From: an uncultured Draconibacterium sp.
Lineage (GTDB): Bacteria; Bacteroidota; Bacteroidia; Bacteroidales; Prolixibacteraceae
Length of the DNA: 64,000 bases
Direction of reading: 5' to 3'
Assembly (NCBI RefSeq): GCF_913060805.1
Contig: NZ_CAJXTC010000014.1
Span: 61,954 to 125,953 of the forward strand
In this document: positions 51,242-61,143 of the stretch, one piece after another
Layout of the letters: every line of letters starts with the position of its first letter
Position numbering within the stretch: the stretch's first letter is position 1
Position numbers and translations under genes: made by a program
The notes under the pieces: model-generated
The model's input: only the letters and a program-made list of their open reading frames with translations
Told to the model about the DNA's origin: nothing
Database searches by the model: none

Positions 51242-53246
51242 TACATTTAAAAACATACCCTTCTTACGAATCACGGTCGCTTTTGCCACCGGCATTTTCC
51301 TTGCTTCAATATTTACGGGAATCAGCACACTGCTAATTTATGCGGCCATTGCCATTTGCGGATTTCTAATTCTCCTTCACAAACGTTACAACTTTTATCT
51401 TGCTCCACTTTTTGGCGGAACAACTTTTGTTCTGCTTGTATTATTCGGTGCCATCACTTACCAACAATACAACAATTTACCGTCTCCCGAAACCAACGGA
51501 TTAATGGCAGCCACAGTGCTGGAAACGCCGCAGGAGAAAACCAATTCATACAAAAGTCTGCTTCTTTTGCATTCGGTAAAAACAGAAGACACACTGGTTG
51601 GCACACGAGAAAAAGTGTTGGTTTATTTTGAAAAAGGCGAAGACATTAAACTGTTAAAGCCGGGCAGCCAGATAATTTTTGAGCAGTCGCCCGAACCGGT
51701 TGAAAACCGCGGGAATCCTTACGAATTTGATTACAAAAATTACCTCGCGAAGAAACACATTTTCAGGCAGGTTTATTTAAAATCGGGGAATTGGAAATTA
51801 ACAGGCTACGTAAACAACACGCCACTTTTATGGGCCGAAACGATTCGCGATAAACTGCTTAAAATATACCGCGACCAGGAAATCGGGGCGCAGGAAACCG
51901 AAATTCTCTCAGCGCTGACACTCGGCTACAAACGCGAACTCGACCGGGAAACAAAACGCATATTTTCTTCGGCCGGAGCCATGCATGTGCTGGCCGTTTC
52001 CGGATTACATGTTGGTATACTATTCTTTGCTTTTTCGTTCTGTTTTGGGTTTCTGCAAAAACGAAGAATCGGCAAGTTTATTTACGTCATTCTTTCAATC
52101 AGCTTTTTGTGGGGTTATGCGTTTATAACCGGTTTGTCGCCATCGGTTTTGCGGGCCTGCACCATGTTTAGCCTGATTATAATTGCCGGTAATATTAATC
52201 GAAGAGCAAATATCTACAACACGCTTGCAGCCTCAGCCTTTCTGCTTTTATTAATAAATCCCAACAATCTTTTCGAAGTTGGATTCCAACTCTCGTACAT
52301 GGCTGTTTTCGGTATTGTTTTTCTGCAGCCAAAAATTGCTGCATTATGGCCCATTAAAAACAAGGTAGGTTTGTTTTTCTGGAATTTGATAACCGTCTCA
52401 ATTGCAGCACAAATAGCAACTTTTCCACTTTCGGCCTATTACTTTTGTCAATTCCCCACTTACTTTTTATTGAGCAACATTGTTGTAATTCCGGCCGCCA
52501 TGCTGCTTATTCCTCTCGGGCTGGGACTATTGGTCTTTTCAAAAATACCGCTATTGGCTTCTTCAATCGCGTTCGTTGTAAAATGGATTATAAAAGGTGT
52601 ATATTTTTCACTCTTCTCAATCGAATCATTTCCCAACTCAACACCCGATGTTGTACTTCATCTGCCCGAGCTAATTTTTGTTTTGGCCATTCTGGGTACC
52701 ATCTTTTTATTTCTGAATTCGCGGCGGACTGTTTTTCTGAAATCGGCACTTTCGTTTGCTGTATTTTTGGCTGCGTTTATTTTGTTTTCAGGATACAAGC
52801 AAATCAATCAGCACGAAATAATTGTACTTAACTCGCAAGAACCGGTGGTTTGTTTTATCAATGCTAACAAAATGTATGTAATTTCAGCAGACACACTTTC
52901 GGTTGACGATTATAACTTAAGTTCGTTGCTGGACATAAAACAACAGAAACGATTAACGAATACCGTTTTCCTAATTTCAGAAGATACATACAAAGATGAT
53001 CTGCTTTTTCTCGATAAAGGACTAGCAGTTTTCGAAGGCAAAAAAGTGCTGTTACAACAAAAACAAACGCCGGCAACAAACACCGTTTCTCCGGATATAA
53101 TCATCAGTAAAACTAATGCTTACAGCATAGAACCTATTTCCGAAGACTGTTGCCTTATAAAGTACTATCCCGACCGAAAAAACTCTTCTTCAGAAAAAAA
53201 ACAACACATTCTTTCCGTACAAGGAGCATTTGCTACCTCTTGGTAA
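51234..53246 (+). CDS. comEC: ComEC/Rec2-family DNA-uptake channel protein
   Basis: Inner-membrane channel for single-stranded DNA in natural transformation. 670 residues: N-terminal helices and a DUF4131-type OB region (about 30-190), then the competence domain with SAGAMHVLAVSGLHVGIL (about residue 250) and about eight membrane helices to 510. The C-terminal metallo-beta-lactamase nuclease domain found in many ComEC proteins is absent; there is only a 140-residue tail without the HxHxDH motif, as is common in this phylum. No ATG is near; TTG at 51234 gives the expected N-terminus. Confidence 0.88.
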   Translation: MENTFKNIPFLRITVAFATGIFLASIFTGISTLLIYAAIAICGFLILLHKRYNFYLAPLFGGTTFVLLVLFGAITYQQYNNLPSPETNGLMAATVLETPQEKTNSYKSLLLLHSVKTEDTLVGTREKVLVYFEKGEDIKLLKPGSQIIFEQSPEPVENRGNPYEFDYKNYLAKKHIFRQVYLKSGNWKLTGYVNNTPLLWAETIRDKLLKIYRDQEIGAQETEILSALTLGYKRELDRETKRIFSSAGAMHVLAVSGLHVGILFFAFSFCFGFLQKRRIGKFIYVILSISFLWGYAFITGLSPSVLRACTMFSLIIIAGNINRRANIYNTLAASAFLLLLINPNNLFEVGFQLSYMAVFGIVFLQPKIAALWPIKNKVGLFFWNLITVSIAAQIATFPLSAYYFCQFPTYFLLSNIVVIPAAMLLIPLGLGLLVFSKIPLLASSIAFVVKWIIKGVYFSLFSIESFPNSTPDVVLHLPELIFVLAILGTIFLFLNSRRTVFLKSALSFAVFLAAFILFSGYKQINQHEIIVLNSQEPVVCFINANKMYVISADTLSVDDYNLSSLLDIKQQKRLTNTVFLISEDTYKDDLLFLDKGLAVFEGKKVLLQQKQTPATNTVSPDIIISKTNAYSIEPISEDCCLIKYYPDRKNSSSEKKQHILSVQGAFATSW

Positions 53247-53536
53247 CCGCACAATTCATGTAAAATGTACTGCTGTGAATTGTCTATTTCATTGAAAATT
53301 ATTTTGGTAATTTGCTGTAAATTACACGTGGCATTTTGTAATTTAGAATGTTAATTTAATGTTGGAAGCGGAAAATTATAAAGCGTTTTCCGTGGAGTTT
53401 AAAAACAGAATGCATTATTTTGCTTCATTAAATTACACAGACAGATGAAACGAGCATATAAAAATTGCGCTTACAGAATAGAAGCTAACAAGCGAGTTTT
53501 ATCGAATACTTTTTGAGAATTAACACTTATAATGAG

Positions 53537-54871
53537 ATGAAAGTTGTTATAGCAGGTGCCGGCGAAGTAGGAACACATTTGGCTAGAATGTTAACCAATG
53601 AAAACCACGATATCACCTTACTGGATGATTCTCCTGAAAAATTAGCGAAAATCAGTAGTGAAGTAGACCTGATGACAATTGCGGGTTCAGCGCATTCATT
53701 TCAGGATTTGAAAAGCACCGACCTCGCAAAATCAGATTTGTTTATTGCAGTAACTCCTTTTGAGGAACGCAACGTTTTGGCCTGTTCAATGGCGTCGTAC
53801 CTTGGCGTTAACCGTACAATTGCGCGAATAAACAACTCCGAGTACTTGCAGGAAAGATACCGCGCCAAGCTTAACAACTTGGGGATAAACGAATTGATTT
53901 ACCCCGAAAGTCTGGCAGCAAAAGAAATTATTGCGTCTGTAAAACAAACGGCAACACGTCAGTTAATCGAGTTTTCGGGTGGAAAACTGATTATGATGGG
54001 AATTAAAGTGCGCGAAAATGCACCGATTCTGAATAAAACGTTTGAAGAGTTATCGCAGGAAAATCAGCATTTGTTAGTGGTGGCGATTAACCGCGACAAT
54101 GAAACGATCATCCCGAATGGTACTGATTTTATAAAAAATGGTGACATCGTATTTTTTGTTACCACTCCGGCCGAACAAAACAATGTTTACGAATTAACCG
54201 GAAAAACACTTTTCGAGGTTAAAAACATCATGTTTTTGGGAGGTAGCCGAATTGCCCAAAAAGCAATTGAAAAATTGGGCGAAAACTACCGCATAAAAGT
54301 TATTGAAGGCGACCGCAAAAAATGCGAAAAAATTGCCGACAAGTACGAAAATGTGCTGGTAATTAACGGCGACGGACGAAACCTGAATTTGTTACGCGAA
54401 GAAGGAATTGAAAAAATGGATGCTTTTGTGGCAACCACCGGAAATTCTGAAACCAATATATTAGGCTGTCACCTGGCAAAAACATTTGGTGTACGCCGCA
54501 CAGTGGCCGAGGTGGAAAACCTGGCTTACATGAACCTTGCAGACAATATGGATATCGGCAGTATTTTTAATAAAAAGCTGATTGCCGCCGGTTACATTTA
54601 CCGGTTTACGTTGAATGCCGAAATCTCGAAAGTAAAATGTTTAACCGCCTCCGACGCCGAAGTTTTTGAGTTTATTGCCAAACCGGGAGCTAAAATCACA
54701 CAAAAATCCATTAAAGATCTTGACTTCCCCGAGGAAGCAAAAATCGGAGGTGTGATTCGCGGAAATATGGGTTATATTGCACACGGTTATACTCAAATTC
54801 AGGAAGGCGATAAAGTAGTTGTATTCACCCTTCCTTCAGGAATTAAAAAGCTGGAGAAATTCTTTAAGTAA
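53537..54871 (+). CDS. trkA: Trk potassium uptake regulatory subunit TrkA
   Basis: Cytoplasmic NAD-binding gating subunit of the Trk K+ uptake system. 444 residues with two RCK units: Rossmann motif VVIAGAGEVGTHLA at the N-terminus and IMFLGGSRIAQKA in the second half, each followed by a TrkA-C domain (GIKVRENAPILNKTFEEL; FEFIAKPGAKITQKS). ATG at 53537 starts right at MKVVIAGAG; the frame also extends to a TTG at 53513. trkH starts 17 bp downstream. Confidence 0.95.
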   Translation: MKVVIAGAGEVGTHLARMLTNENHDITLLDDSPEKLAKISSEVDLMTIAGSAHSFQDLKSTDLAKSDLFIAVTPFEERNVLACSMASYLGVNRTIARINNSEYLQERYRAKLNNLGINELIYPESLAAKEIIASVKQTATRQLIEFSGGKLIMMGIKVRENAPILNKTFEELSQENQHLLVVAINRDNETIIPNGTDFIKNGDIVFFVTTPAEQNNVYELTGKTLFEVKNIMFLGGSRIAQKAIEKLGENYRIKVIEGDRKKCEKIADKYENVLVINGDGRNLNLLREEGIEKMDAFVATTGNSETNILGCHLAKTFGVRRTVAEVENLAYMNLADNMDIGSIFNKKLIAAGYIYRFTLNAEISKVKCLTASDAEVFEFIAKPGAKITQKSIKDLDFPEEAKIGGVIRGNMGYIAHGYTQIQEGDKVVVFTLPSGIKKLEKFFK

Positions 54872-54888
54872 GCGCAAACTACCGGAAC

Positions 54889-56334
54889 ATGAATCTTAAA
54901 ATCATATTCAGAGTACTTGGTTTTTTATTATTTGTAGAGGGAATTGCCATGGGCATCGCTCTGCTGGTTGCTCTGATTTATGGTGAACACGACACTGGCG
55001 CATTCTTAATTTCGGGAGGAATAAACCTGGCAATCGGCGGACTGATCGTTGCTGCCACATCGAAAGCCAAAAAGGATATTGGCAAACGCGAAGGTTTCAT
55101 CATCGTGTCGATGGTATGGATTGTGTTCTCCTTTTTTGGGAGTTTACCTTATGTTATAAGTGGCTCAATTCCCAGTTTTACCGATGCATTTTTCGAAACC
55201 ATTTCCGGTTTTACCACAACAGGCTCATCAATTTTAAACGATATTGAAGCACTTCCCCACGGTATTTTATTCTGGCGAAGCATCACGCAATGGCTTGGCG
55301 GTATGGGAATTATAGTTTTGTCGCTGGCCATTTTGCCGGTGTTTGGAATTGGTGGTATGCAGTTGTTTATGGCAGAGGTTCCGGGGCCAACACCCGATAA
55401 AATAAGCCCCAGAATTAAACAAACGGCAAAAACACTTTGGGTAATTTACCTGGCATTTACAGTTGCAGAAACACTGTTGTTATGGGTTGGAGGAATGACC
55501 TTTTTCGACTCCATTTGCCACTCGTTTACCACCATGGCTACCGGAGGATTTTCAACCAAACAGGCAAGTATTGCGCACTGGCCGTCACCATTTATTCAGT
55601 ATGTGATTATTGTTTTTATGTTTCTGGCCGGAACAAACTTTACACTCTCCTATTTTGCTATAAAAGGAAAGTTTTCGGTGGCATTTAAAGACGAAGAGTT
55701 TAAATACTATAGTTTTTTTACCCTGGGATTTACGGCCCTTATTTTTATCGGCCTTTTAATTTCCAGCGAAATTGGCGTTGAAAAAGCATTTCGCGATTCA
55801 TTGTTCCAGGTCATTACAATAATAACAACCACAGGATACGCCACAGCCGATTACCTTATGTGGCCCCCCGTTTTAACAATGCTCATCTTTTTACTTTTCT
55901 TTTTTGGAGGTTCTGCCGGATCAACCGGTGGAGGTATAAAGATTATGCGAATTGTTGTGCTGCTGAAAAACGGCTACTACGAGCTAAAACGTCTGGTGCA
56001 TCCCAATGCTGTTATTCCGGTTCGTTTTAATAAACATTCGGTTGATGCGAAAATCGTTACCAACGTGCTGGCGTTCTTTATGATCTACTTTGTAATTTTT
56101 GCCATCAGCACCGTTATTTTCACACTTATAGAACCCGATATGGAATCGTCGATGGGAGCTGTTGCAACTTGTTTAGGAAATATCGGCCCCGGTTTAGGAA
56201 GTGTTGGTCCGGCAGAAAATTTCTACCACATTAGCCCAATCGGGAAATGGTTTTTATCGTTTCTGATGCTGCTTGGCCGACTGGAGTTGTTTACTGTTTT
56301 GGTACTCTTCTCGCCGTCGTTCTGGAAAGAATAA
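54889..56334 (+). CDS. trkH: Trk potassium uptake channel subunit TrkH
   Basis: Inner-membrane K+-translocating subunit, 481 residues, with four M1-P-M2 repeats. Filter-like loops are visible: TISGFTTTGSSIL, CHSFTTMATGGFST, ITTTGYATAD and CLGNIGPGLGSVG; also FGGSAGSTGGGIK. It forms the transport complex with TrkA, encoded 17 bp upstream. The stop is followed after 5 bp by the end of a convergent gene, with no terminator between. Confidence 0.96.
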   Translation: MNLKIIFRVLGFLLFVEGIAMGIALLVALIYGEHDTGAFLISGGINLAIGGLIVAATSKAKKDIGKREGFIIVSMVWIVFSFFGSLPYVISGSIPSFTDAFFETISGFTTTGSSILNDIEALPHGILFWRSITQWLGGMGIIVLSLAILPVFGIGGMQLFMAEVPGPTPDKISPRIKQTAKTLWVIYLAFTVAETLLLWVGGMTFFDSICHSFTTMATGGFSTKQASIAHWPSPFIQYVIIVFMFLAGTNFTLSYFAIKGKFSVAFKDEEFKYYSFFTLGFTALIFIGLLISSEIGVEKAFRDSLFQVITIITTTGYATADYLMWPPVLTMLIFLLFFFGGSAGSTGGGIKIMRIVVLLKNGYYELKRLVHPNAVIPVRFNKHSVDAKIVTNVLAFFMIYFVIFAISTVIFTLIEPDMESSMGAVATCLGNIGPGLGSVGPAENFYHISPIGKWFLSFLMLLGRLELFTVLVLFSPSFWKE

Positions 56335-56339
56335 TCGAT

Positions 56340-56954
56340 TTAATATTCCAATTCACCTTTTCCCTGACGTATCAAAGTTGGCTCGTCCGATGTGCAATCT
56401 ACAATGGTAGACGGAATCAATTCGCCAAAACCACCATCAACAACAATTTCAGCCAGTTCTGCGAATTTTTCATGGATCAATTCAGGATCAGTAGTATATT
56501 CCAGAATCTCGTCGTCGTCGTGCACCGATGATGAAAGAATTGGATTTCCCAGCTCGCGCACAATTTCGCGAATAATATTATTATCCGGGATACGAATTCC
56601 CACCGTTTTCTTTTTCCCTTTAAAATACCGTGGTACGTTGTTATTGGCATTTAAAATAAAAGTAAACGGACCAGGTAAATTCTTGCGAATGAGTTTAAAA
56701 ATATGACTGGGAATCGGCTTGGTGTAATCCGACAAGTGGCTAAAATCGCTGCAGATAAACGAAAAATTGTTCTTCTCTACCTGGATACCTTTATAACGCG
56801 CCACCTTCTCAACTGCCTTTTGGTTGGTAATATCGCAGCCCAATCCGTAAACCGTGTCGGTTGGGTACACAATCACTCCTCCATCACGCAAAACATCAAC
56901 AACTTTTCGAATATCGCGGGGATTTGGATTTTCATTGTACAAGCGCACCAACAT
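56340..56954 (-). CDS. Sua5/YciO/YrdC/YwlC family protein, closest to YciO
   Basis: A 204-residue member of the threonylcarbamoyladenylate-synthase superfamily. Motifs: GGVIVYPTDTVYGLGCDI, KNNFSFICSDFSHLS, LPGPFTFILNAN, KKKTVGIRIPDNNI and ending PTLIRQGKGELEY. The match to E. coli YciO in length, NF-S/T-F/L-C-D/R pattern and the KKT-G-R-P block suggests YciO, whose role is unsettled; TsaC activity (first step of tRNA t6A synthesis) is possible if no other TsaC is in the genome. Convergent with trkH. Confidence 0.85.
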   Translation of the reverse strand: MLVRLYNENPNPRDIRKVVDVLRDGGVIVYPTDTVYGLGCDITNQKAVEKVARYKGIQVEKNNFSFICSDFSHLSDYTKPIPSHIFKLIRKNLPGPFTFILNANNNVPRYFKGKKKTVGIRIPDNNIIREIVRELGNPILSSSVHDDDEILEYTTDPELIHEKFAELAEIVVDGGFGELIPSTIVDCTSDEPTLIRQGKGELEY

Positions 56955-57071
56955 AGTTTTTCGTATTTTTGGCCGATAAAATTAGTTTTTTAAGTTATAA
57001 AAGGTGCCTTTTTGCTGCTTTTTAGCTGAATACTGATTGTAGAACATACAATTTTAGGAAATTCGCAGGCC

Positions 57072-57737
57072 ATGCAACGACAAATAATAAATACTGAAGA
57101 CGGATCGAAAACGCTCTTTATTCCGGAGATGGACGAGCAGTACCATTCGGTGAACGGCGCACTGACAGAATCGGATTTTGTGTATCTCGATAAAGGTTAT
57201 CGACACAATCAATCGCCGGCACCTGTAATTCTTGAAATTGGTTTTGGAACAGGATTGAACGCCTTATTAACAGCAATTGAAGCAGAAAATACAAAGCGAC
57301 AAACCACTTATATTTCGTTGGAAAAATATCCGATTGAGCCAGAAGAAATACAGCAACTCAATTATGGAAGTTTGATTTCGAAACAAGCGGAAGAATTATT
57401 TTCAGCGTTGCATAGGAGCGAATGGAATGTTAGAACTCAAATTTCACCGTATTTCGATTTACTAAAACTAAAAACTGACCTCACCAAATTTACATTTGAC
57501 GAGATTCCAACAGTCGATTTGATCTACTTTGACGCCTTCGGCCCCGACAAACAACCTGAGATGTGGAACGAGGAAATTTTCAGGAAACTGTTCAGCATTA
57601 GCAACTCAAATGCAAACCTTGTTACCTATAGCGCCAAAGGCGAAATTCGCAGAAGAATGGAACGATCGGGCTATATTTCGGAGCGACTTCCCGGTCCTCC
57701 GGGAAAAAGACAGATGCTTCGGGCAACGCGGCCGTAA
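57072..57737 (+). CDS. mnmD: tRNA 5-aminomethyl-2-thiouridine methyltransferase, MnmD type
   Basis: S-adenosylmethionine-dependent enzyme that completes mnm5s2U at tRNA wobble position 34. The 221-residue protein matches the N-terminal (MnmC1) half of enterobacterial MnmC without the C-terminal oxidase half. Motifs: TLFIPEMDEQYHSVNGA, ILEIGFGTGLN (SAM site), DLIYFDAFGPDKQPEMWNEE and TYSAKGEIRR. Stand-alone gene. A possible promoter element TATTTTTG is at 56964. Confidence 0.92.
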   Translation: MQRQIINTEDGSKTLFIPEMDEQYHSVNGALTESDFVYLDKGYRHNQSPAPVILEIGFGTGLNALLTAIEAENTKRQTTYISLEKYPIEPEEIQQLNYGSLISKQAEELFSALHRSEWNVRTQISPYFDLLKLKTDLTKFTFDEIPTVDLIYFDAFGPDKQPEMWNEEIFRKLFSISNSNANLVTYSAKGEIRRRMERSGYISERLPGPPGKRQMLRATRP

Positions 57738-58099
57738 TGCAAAAAACAGTCAATCACACACCAAAAACACCAACGCTAAAGCCTGACCAACAAACACTTA
57801 TGCATCATTTCGCAAGATTATTCGATAAGCCGAACAACAAACACGAATGTTCGATTTTTCCTGAGTTAAAATTTTTTAACATTTTTTAATTCTATCAAAT
57901 TCGTTTCTGTATTTTTCACAATATTTTACAATAATATGCCCCGAAAAAGGTTAAAAACCAACCTTTTGACATTTTGTTAAAAATAACCGATCGCTAAAAA
58001 ATGCCCCTTTTGATAGATATTTTCAATTTTTTCTGCATTTAAATTCTTGGAATTTGTAAAAATTCCTGTAAAATTTGGACTTCATTCAACGTGAAATTT
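57738..58099 (+). other. Intergenic region mnmD / pRiA4b-like gene
   Basis: About 360 bp, AT-rich, with poly-T and AAATTTTT words and no hairpin strong enough to call a terminator. No gene seen. Confidence 0.45.
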
Positions 58100-58615
58100 A
58101 TGATTTATCAATTTCAAATTGTTTCACAAGAGGCCCAAAACTTCCGATTGGAAGTTGCTCTGGATGAGAAACATTCATTTTTCGATTTTCATAGCATTAT
58201 ACAGAAAAGTGTTGGTTTTGAGTCACATCAACTGGCATCTTTCTTCGTGTCCAACAAAAACTGGAGAAAGCTAGTTGAGATTTCAATGTTAGACTTAGGT
58301 ATAAATGGTGCGGCATTTTACATCATGCAAAAAACAAAATTATGCGACTTGCTGCAGGATAAGGGTCAACACCTCATTTATACATTCGATTTTTTGAACG
58401 ACAGGTCTTTTTTTATAGAACTAACTGGAATAATTATGGAAAAAAATCTTAATGAACCATTAGTCGCTTTAAAACAAGGCGATTCCCCCGTTCAGGTTTT
58501 AGGAGAAGAAAGAATTGAACTTGAAACTGGTATAAGCCAGGAAGAAGAAGTTTATATGGATTTTGGCGAGCTAGATGATTACACTGAAATCTTTGGCGAA
58601 ATGGACGATTTCTGA
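58100..58615 (+). CDS. Plasmid pRiA4b ORF-3-like family protein
   Basis: A 171-residue protein. IYQFQIVSQEAQNFRLEVAL, a strand-rich opening, and DEKHSFFDFHSIIQKSVGFESHQLASFFV resemble the pRiA4b ORF-3-like (IS1096 passenger TnpR-like) domain widespread in Bacteroidota chromosomes. The last 40 residues are highly acidic (DFGELDDYTEIFGEMDDF). Function of the family is not known. ATG at 58100 fits the family start; GTG at 58091 would add three residues. Strong terminator downstream. Confidence 0.75.
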   Translation: MIYQFQIVSQEAQNFRLEVALDEKHSFFDFHSIIQKSVGFESHQLASFFVSNKNWRKLVEISMLDLGINGAAFYIMQKTKLCDLLQDKGQHLIYTFDFLNDRSFFIELTGIIMEKNLNEPLVALKQGDSPVQVLGEERIELETGISQEEEVYMDFGELDDYTEIFGEMDDF

Positions 58616-58659
58616 TCACGAAAGACGACTGTTTAATCCATGTTTAAAAAAATTCCAAG

Positions 58660-58682
58660 GCTGTTCAATATTTTGAACAGTC
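58660..58682 (+). terminator. Terminator of the pRiA4b-like gene
   Basis: GCTGTTCAA and TTGAACAGT pair around TATT, followed by T8. Confidence 0.85.
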
Positions 58683-58719
58683 TTTTTTTTGTCATTAATT
58701 TGCCAAAAATCATGCATTC

Positions 58720-59622
58720 ATGCCAAAAACGCTTGTTGTAATTACCGGCCCAACCGGAATTGGGAAAACCGAGGTGAGCATTAAAGTTGCCCAACATTTT
58801 AATGCCGAAATCGTTTCGGCCGACTCCAGGCAAATTTTTAAGGAACTTTGCATCGGAACGGCTGTTCCTTCGGAAGAAGAACTGGCTGCCGTACCCCATC
58901 ACTTTATACAAAGTCATTCGGTTGAAGAAAATTACAATGCCAGCCGCTACGAAACAGAAGCGCTGGAACTGATAGACAAGCTTTTTCAGCAGAAGGATGC
59001 ATTGTTGCTGGTGGGCGGCTCAATGTTGTACATCGATGCGATTTGCAAAGGCATCGACATTATGCCTGATGCCGATCCCGAAGTTCGGGCAGCATTAAAA
59101 AAGCAGCTGGAAGAAGAGGGATTGGAAAGTTTGCGTTTGCAGCTAAAGAAGCTCGATCCGGCATACTACAAAAAAGTCGATTTGAAGAATCCGAACCGCA
59201 TTATCCACGCGTTGGAAATTAGTATTCAAACCGGCAAGCCTTACTCGTCGTTCCGCTCCGACACACCAAAAGAGCGCCCATTCCAGATACTGAAAATCGC
59301 GCTGAACTGTGATCGGCAGGTACTCCACAACCGTATTAATTTACGAGTTGATAAAATGATGGAGGCGGGACTGGAAGCAGAAGCAAGAAGCGTTTACCAC
59401 AAAAAACACTTGAACTCGTTAAATACAGTGGGCTACCAGGAATTGTTCGCTTATTTTAACGAAGAGATTCCGCGCGAGAAAGCTATTGAGTTGATCAAAC
59501 GCAACTCGCGGCGTTATGCACGCAAACAAATTACATGGTTCCGCCGCGATGAAGCAGTGAAATGGTTTGAACCTACCGAAAGTGAAAAAATAATCGACTG
59601 GCTCGAATCACAAATCAAATAG
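58720..59622 (+). CDS. miaA: tRNA dimethylallyltransferase
   Basis: Adds dimethylallyl to A37 of tRNAs reading U-starting codons. 300 residues with P-loop GPTGIGKTE (10-18), SADSRQIF (33-40), GGSMLYIDAICKGID and the C-terminal NTVGYQELFAYF and RRYARKQITWFRRD blocks. First gene of a tight plus-strand cluster: the NUDIX gene begins 1 bp after its stop. Confidence 0.97.
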   Translation: MPKTLVVITGPTGIGKTEVSIKVAQHFNAEIVSADSRQIFKELCIGTAVPSEEELAAVPHHFIQSHSVEENYNASRYETEALELIDKLFQQKDALLLVGGSMLYIDAICKGIDIMPDADPEVRAALKKQLEEEGLESLRLQLKKLDPAYYKKVDLKNPNRIIHALEISIQTGKPYSSFRSDTPKERPFQILKIALNCDRQVLHNRINLRVDKMMEAGLEAEARSVYHKKHLNSLNTVGYQELFAYFNEEIPREKAIELIKRNSRRYARKQITWFRRDEAVKWFEPTESEKIIDWLESQIK

Positions 59623-59623
59623 T

Positions 59624-60076
59624 ATGGGGCAATTTATTATCCGCGTTTATGGGCTGGTTATTAACGACGAGAAAGAAATTTTGCTTTCGGATGAATTTGT
59701 GTTGAACACCAAAATGACCAAGTTTCCCGGAGGTGGACTGGAATTTGGTGAAGGATTGATTGATGGCTTAAAACGAGAGTTTAAAGAAGAATGCAACGGA
59801 CAAGAGATTGAAAACATCCGGCACTTTTACACCACCGACTTTCACCAAAAAGCACTGTTTTACGACGATGCTCAATTAATCAGCATTTATTACCTGGCAG
59901 ACCTGAAAAAGCCGTTAAAATTTAAGATCTCGGAAAAAGCTTTTGATTTTGAAATTGACGCCGACGAAACACAAAGCTTTCGCTGGGTAAAAATAAAAGA
60001 CATAAAAGTAGACGATATTACTTTCCCAATTGATAAATTTGTTCTGAATAAATTAAAAGCAACTTTTAATGAGTAA
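59624..60076 (+). CDS. NUDIX hydrolase
   Basis: A 150-residue hydrolase of nucleoside diphosphate-linked compounds. Nudix box at about 38-60: GGGLEFGEGLIDGLKREFKEE, fitting G-x5-E-x7-R-E-x2-E-E-x-G. Substrate unknown; position between miaA and the gmhA-gmhB heptose genes (8-bp overlap with gmhA) hints at sugar-nucleotide or housecleaning, without proof. Confidence 0.88.
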   Translation: MGQFIIRVYGLVINDEKEILLSDEFVLNTKMTKFPGGGLEFGEGLIDGLKREFKEECNGQEIENIRHFYTTDFHQKALFYDDAQLISIYYLADLKKPLKFKISEKAFDFEIDADETQSFRWVKIKDIKVDDITFPIDKFVLNKLKATFNE

Positions 60077-60650
60077 CACGCTACAGCAAATCAGGCAGCT
60101 TTCGGCACTTTGCGATCAGCTTGGGGAAAATACACAGCTTGTTGAGGTAATCGATAACATTGCAGACACGGTCGTAAAAGCCTACAAAAATGGGAACAAA
60201 ACTATTTTTTGTGGAAACGGAGGCAGCTCGGCAGAAGCACAACATTTGGCAGCCGAACTTTCGGGGCGGTTTAAATTCGAGCGTCAACCCATTCCTGCCG
60301 AGGCGTGTCATGTGAACTCATCCTTTGTTACGGCAGTTTCGAACGACTACGACTTTACAAAAGTTTACAGTCGCTACATCGAAGGTTTTGGGCAAAAAGG
60401 CGATGTTCTGATTGGTTTATCTACTTCAGGAACTTCAGAGAACATTGTAAACGCCTTTATTGCAGCTCGCGAAAAAGGACTCACAACCGTTGCATTAACC
60501 GGCGAAAGCGGTGGCGATTTAAACAAATTGAGCGACCTGATATTGAAAGTACCATCAGAAAATGTACCCCGCATTCAGGAAATGCATCTGCTCGTTGGGC
60601 ACATCATCTGCGAAAAAGTTGAGCAAGCTTTATTCGGAAATGGCAACTAG
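60069..60650 (+). CDS. gmhA: Phosphoheptose isomerase (sedoheptulose 7-phosphate isomerase)
   Basis: First step of ADP-heptose synthesis for lipopolysaccharide inner core. A 193-residue SIS-domain protein: IFCGNGGSSAEAQHLAAELSG, LIGLSTSGTSENIV and the C-terminal QEMHLLVGHIICE with metal-site His. It overlaps the NUDIX gene by 8 bp and gmhB by 11 bp, so all are co-translated. GmhB, next, acts two steps later in the same pathway. Confidence 0.93.
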   Translation: MSNTLQQIRQLSALCDQLGENTQLVEVIDNIADTVVKAYKNGNKTIFCGNGGSSAEAQHLAAELSGRFKFERQPIPAEACHVNSSFVTAVSNDYDFTKVYSRYIEGFGQKGDVLIGLSTSGTSENIVNAFIAAREKGLTTVALTGESGGDLNKLSDLILKVPSENVPRIQEMHLLVGHIICEKVEQALFGNGN

Positions 60651-61125
60651 CAATAAAAATAAGGCCCTGTTTCTCGACCGCGACGGAACCATTAACGTTG
60701 AAAAAAACTACGTATTCCGAATTGAGGATTTTGAATTTATTCCGGGCATTTTCAAATTGCTGAAAAACTACAGCGACAAGGGTTTCCTGATATTCGTAAT
60801 TACCAACCAATCAGGCATTGCACGAAAATATTATACCGAAGACGACTTTTCTCGTTTAAACAATTGGATGATTCGGCAGTTTCAGAAACAAGAGATAGAA
60901 ATAACAAAAGTTTATCATTGTCCGCATCATCCTGAAATAACAGGAAAATGCAACTGCAGAAAACCCGAACCCGGAATGATTTTGCAAGCCATTCAGGAAT
61001 TTAATATCGATCCTGTTAACTCAGTGTTGATAGGAGACAAAAAAAGAGATATTTTAGCAGGAGAGAAAGCAGGGATAGGAAAGAATTTATATATTCAAAA
61101 CTTATTACAGGCAGATTTAGATTAA
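60640..61125 (+). CDS. gmhB: D-glycero-D-manno-heptose 1,7-bisphosphate 7-phosphatase
   Basis: HAD phosphatase of the ADP-heptose pathway. 161 residues: nucleophile in ALFLDRDGTINVE, TNQSGIARKYYTEDDF (specific for the histidinol-phosphatase/GmhB group), the zinc-binding CPHHPEITGKCNCRKPEPGM, and LIGDKKRDILAG. ATG at 60640 overlaps the end of gmhA; earlier in-frame starts would give an unrelated tail. Pairing with gmhA supports heptose rather than histidine synthesis. Confidence 0.9.
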   Translation: MATSNKNKALFLDRDGTINVEKNYVFRIEDFEFIPGIFKLLKNYSDKGFLIFVITNQSGIARKYYTEDDFSRLNNWMIRQFQKQEIEITKVYHCPHHPEITGKCNCRKPEPGMILQAIQEFNIDPVNSVLIGDKKRDILAGEKAGIGKNLYIQNLLQADLD

Positions 61126-61143
61126 GGATCAGACAAAGGCAAA

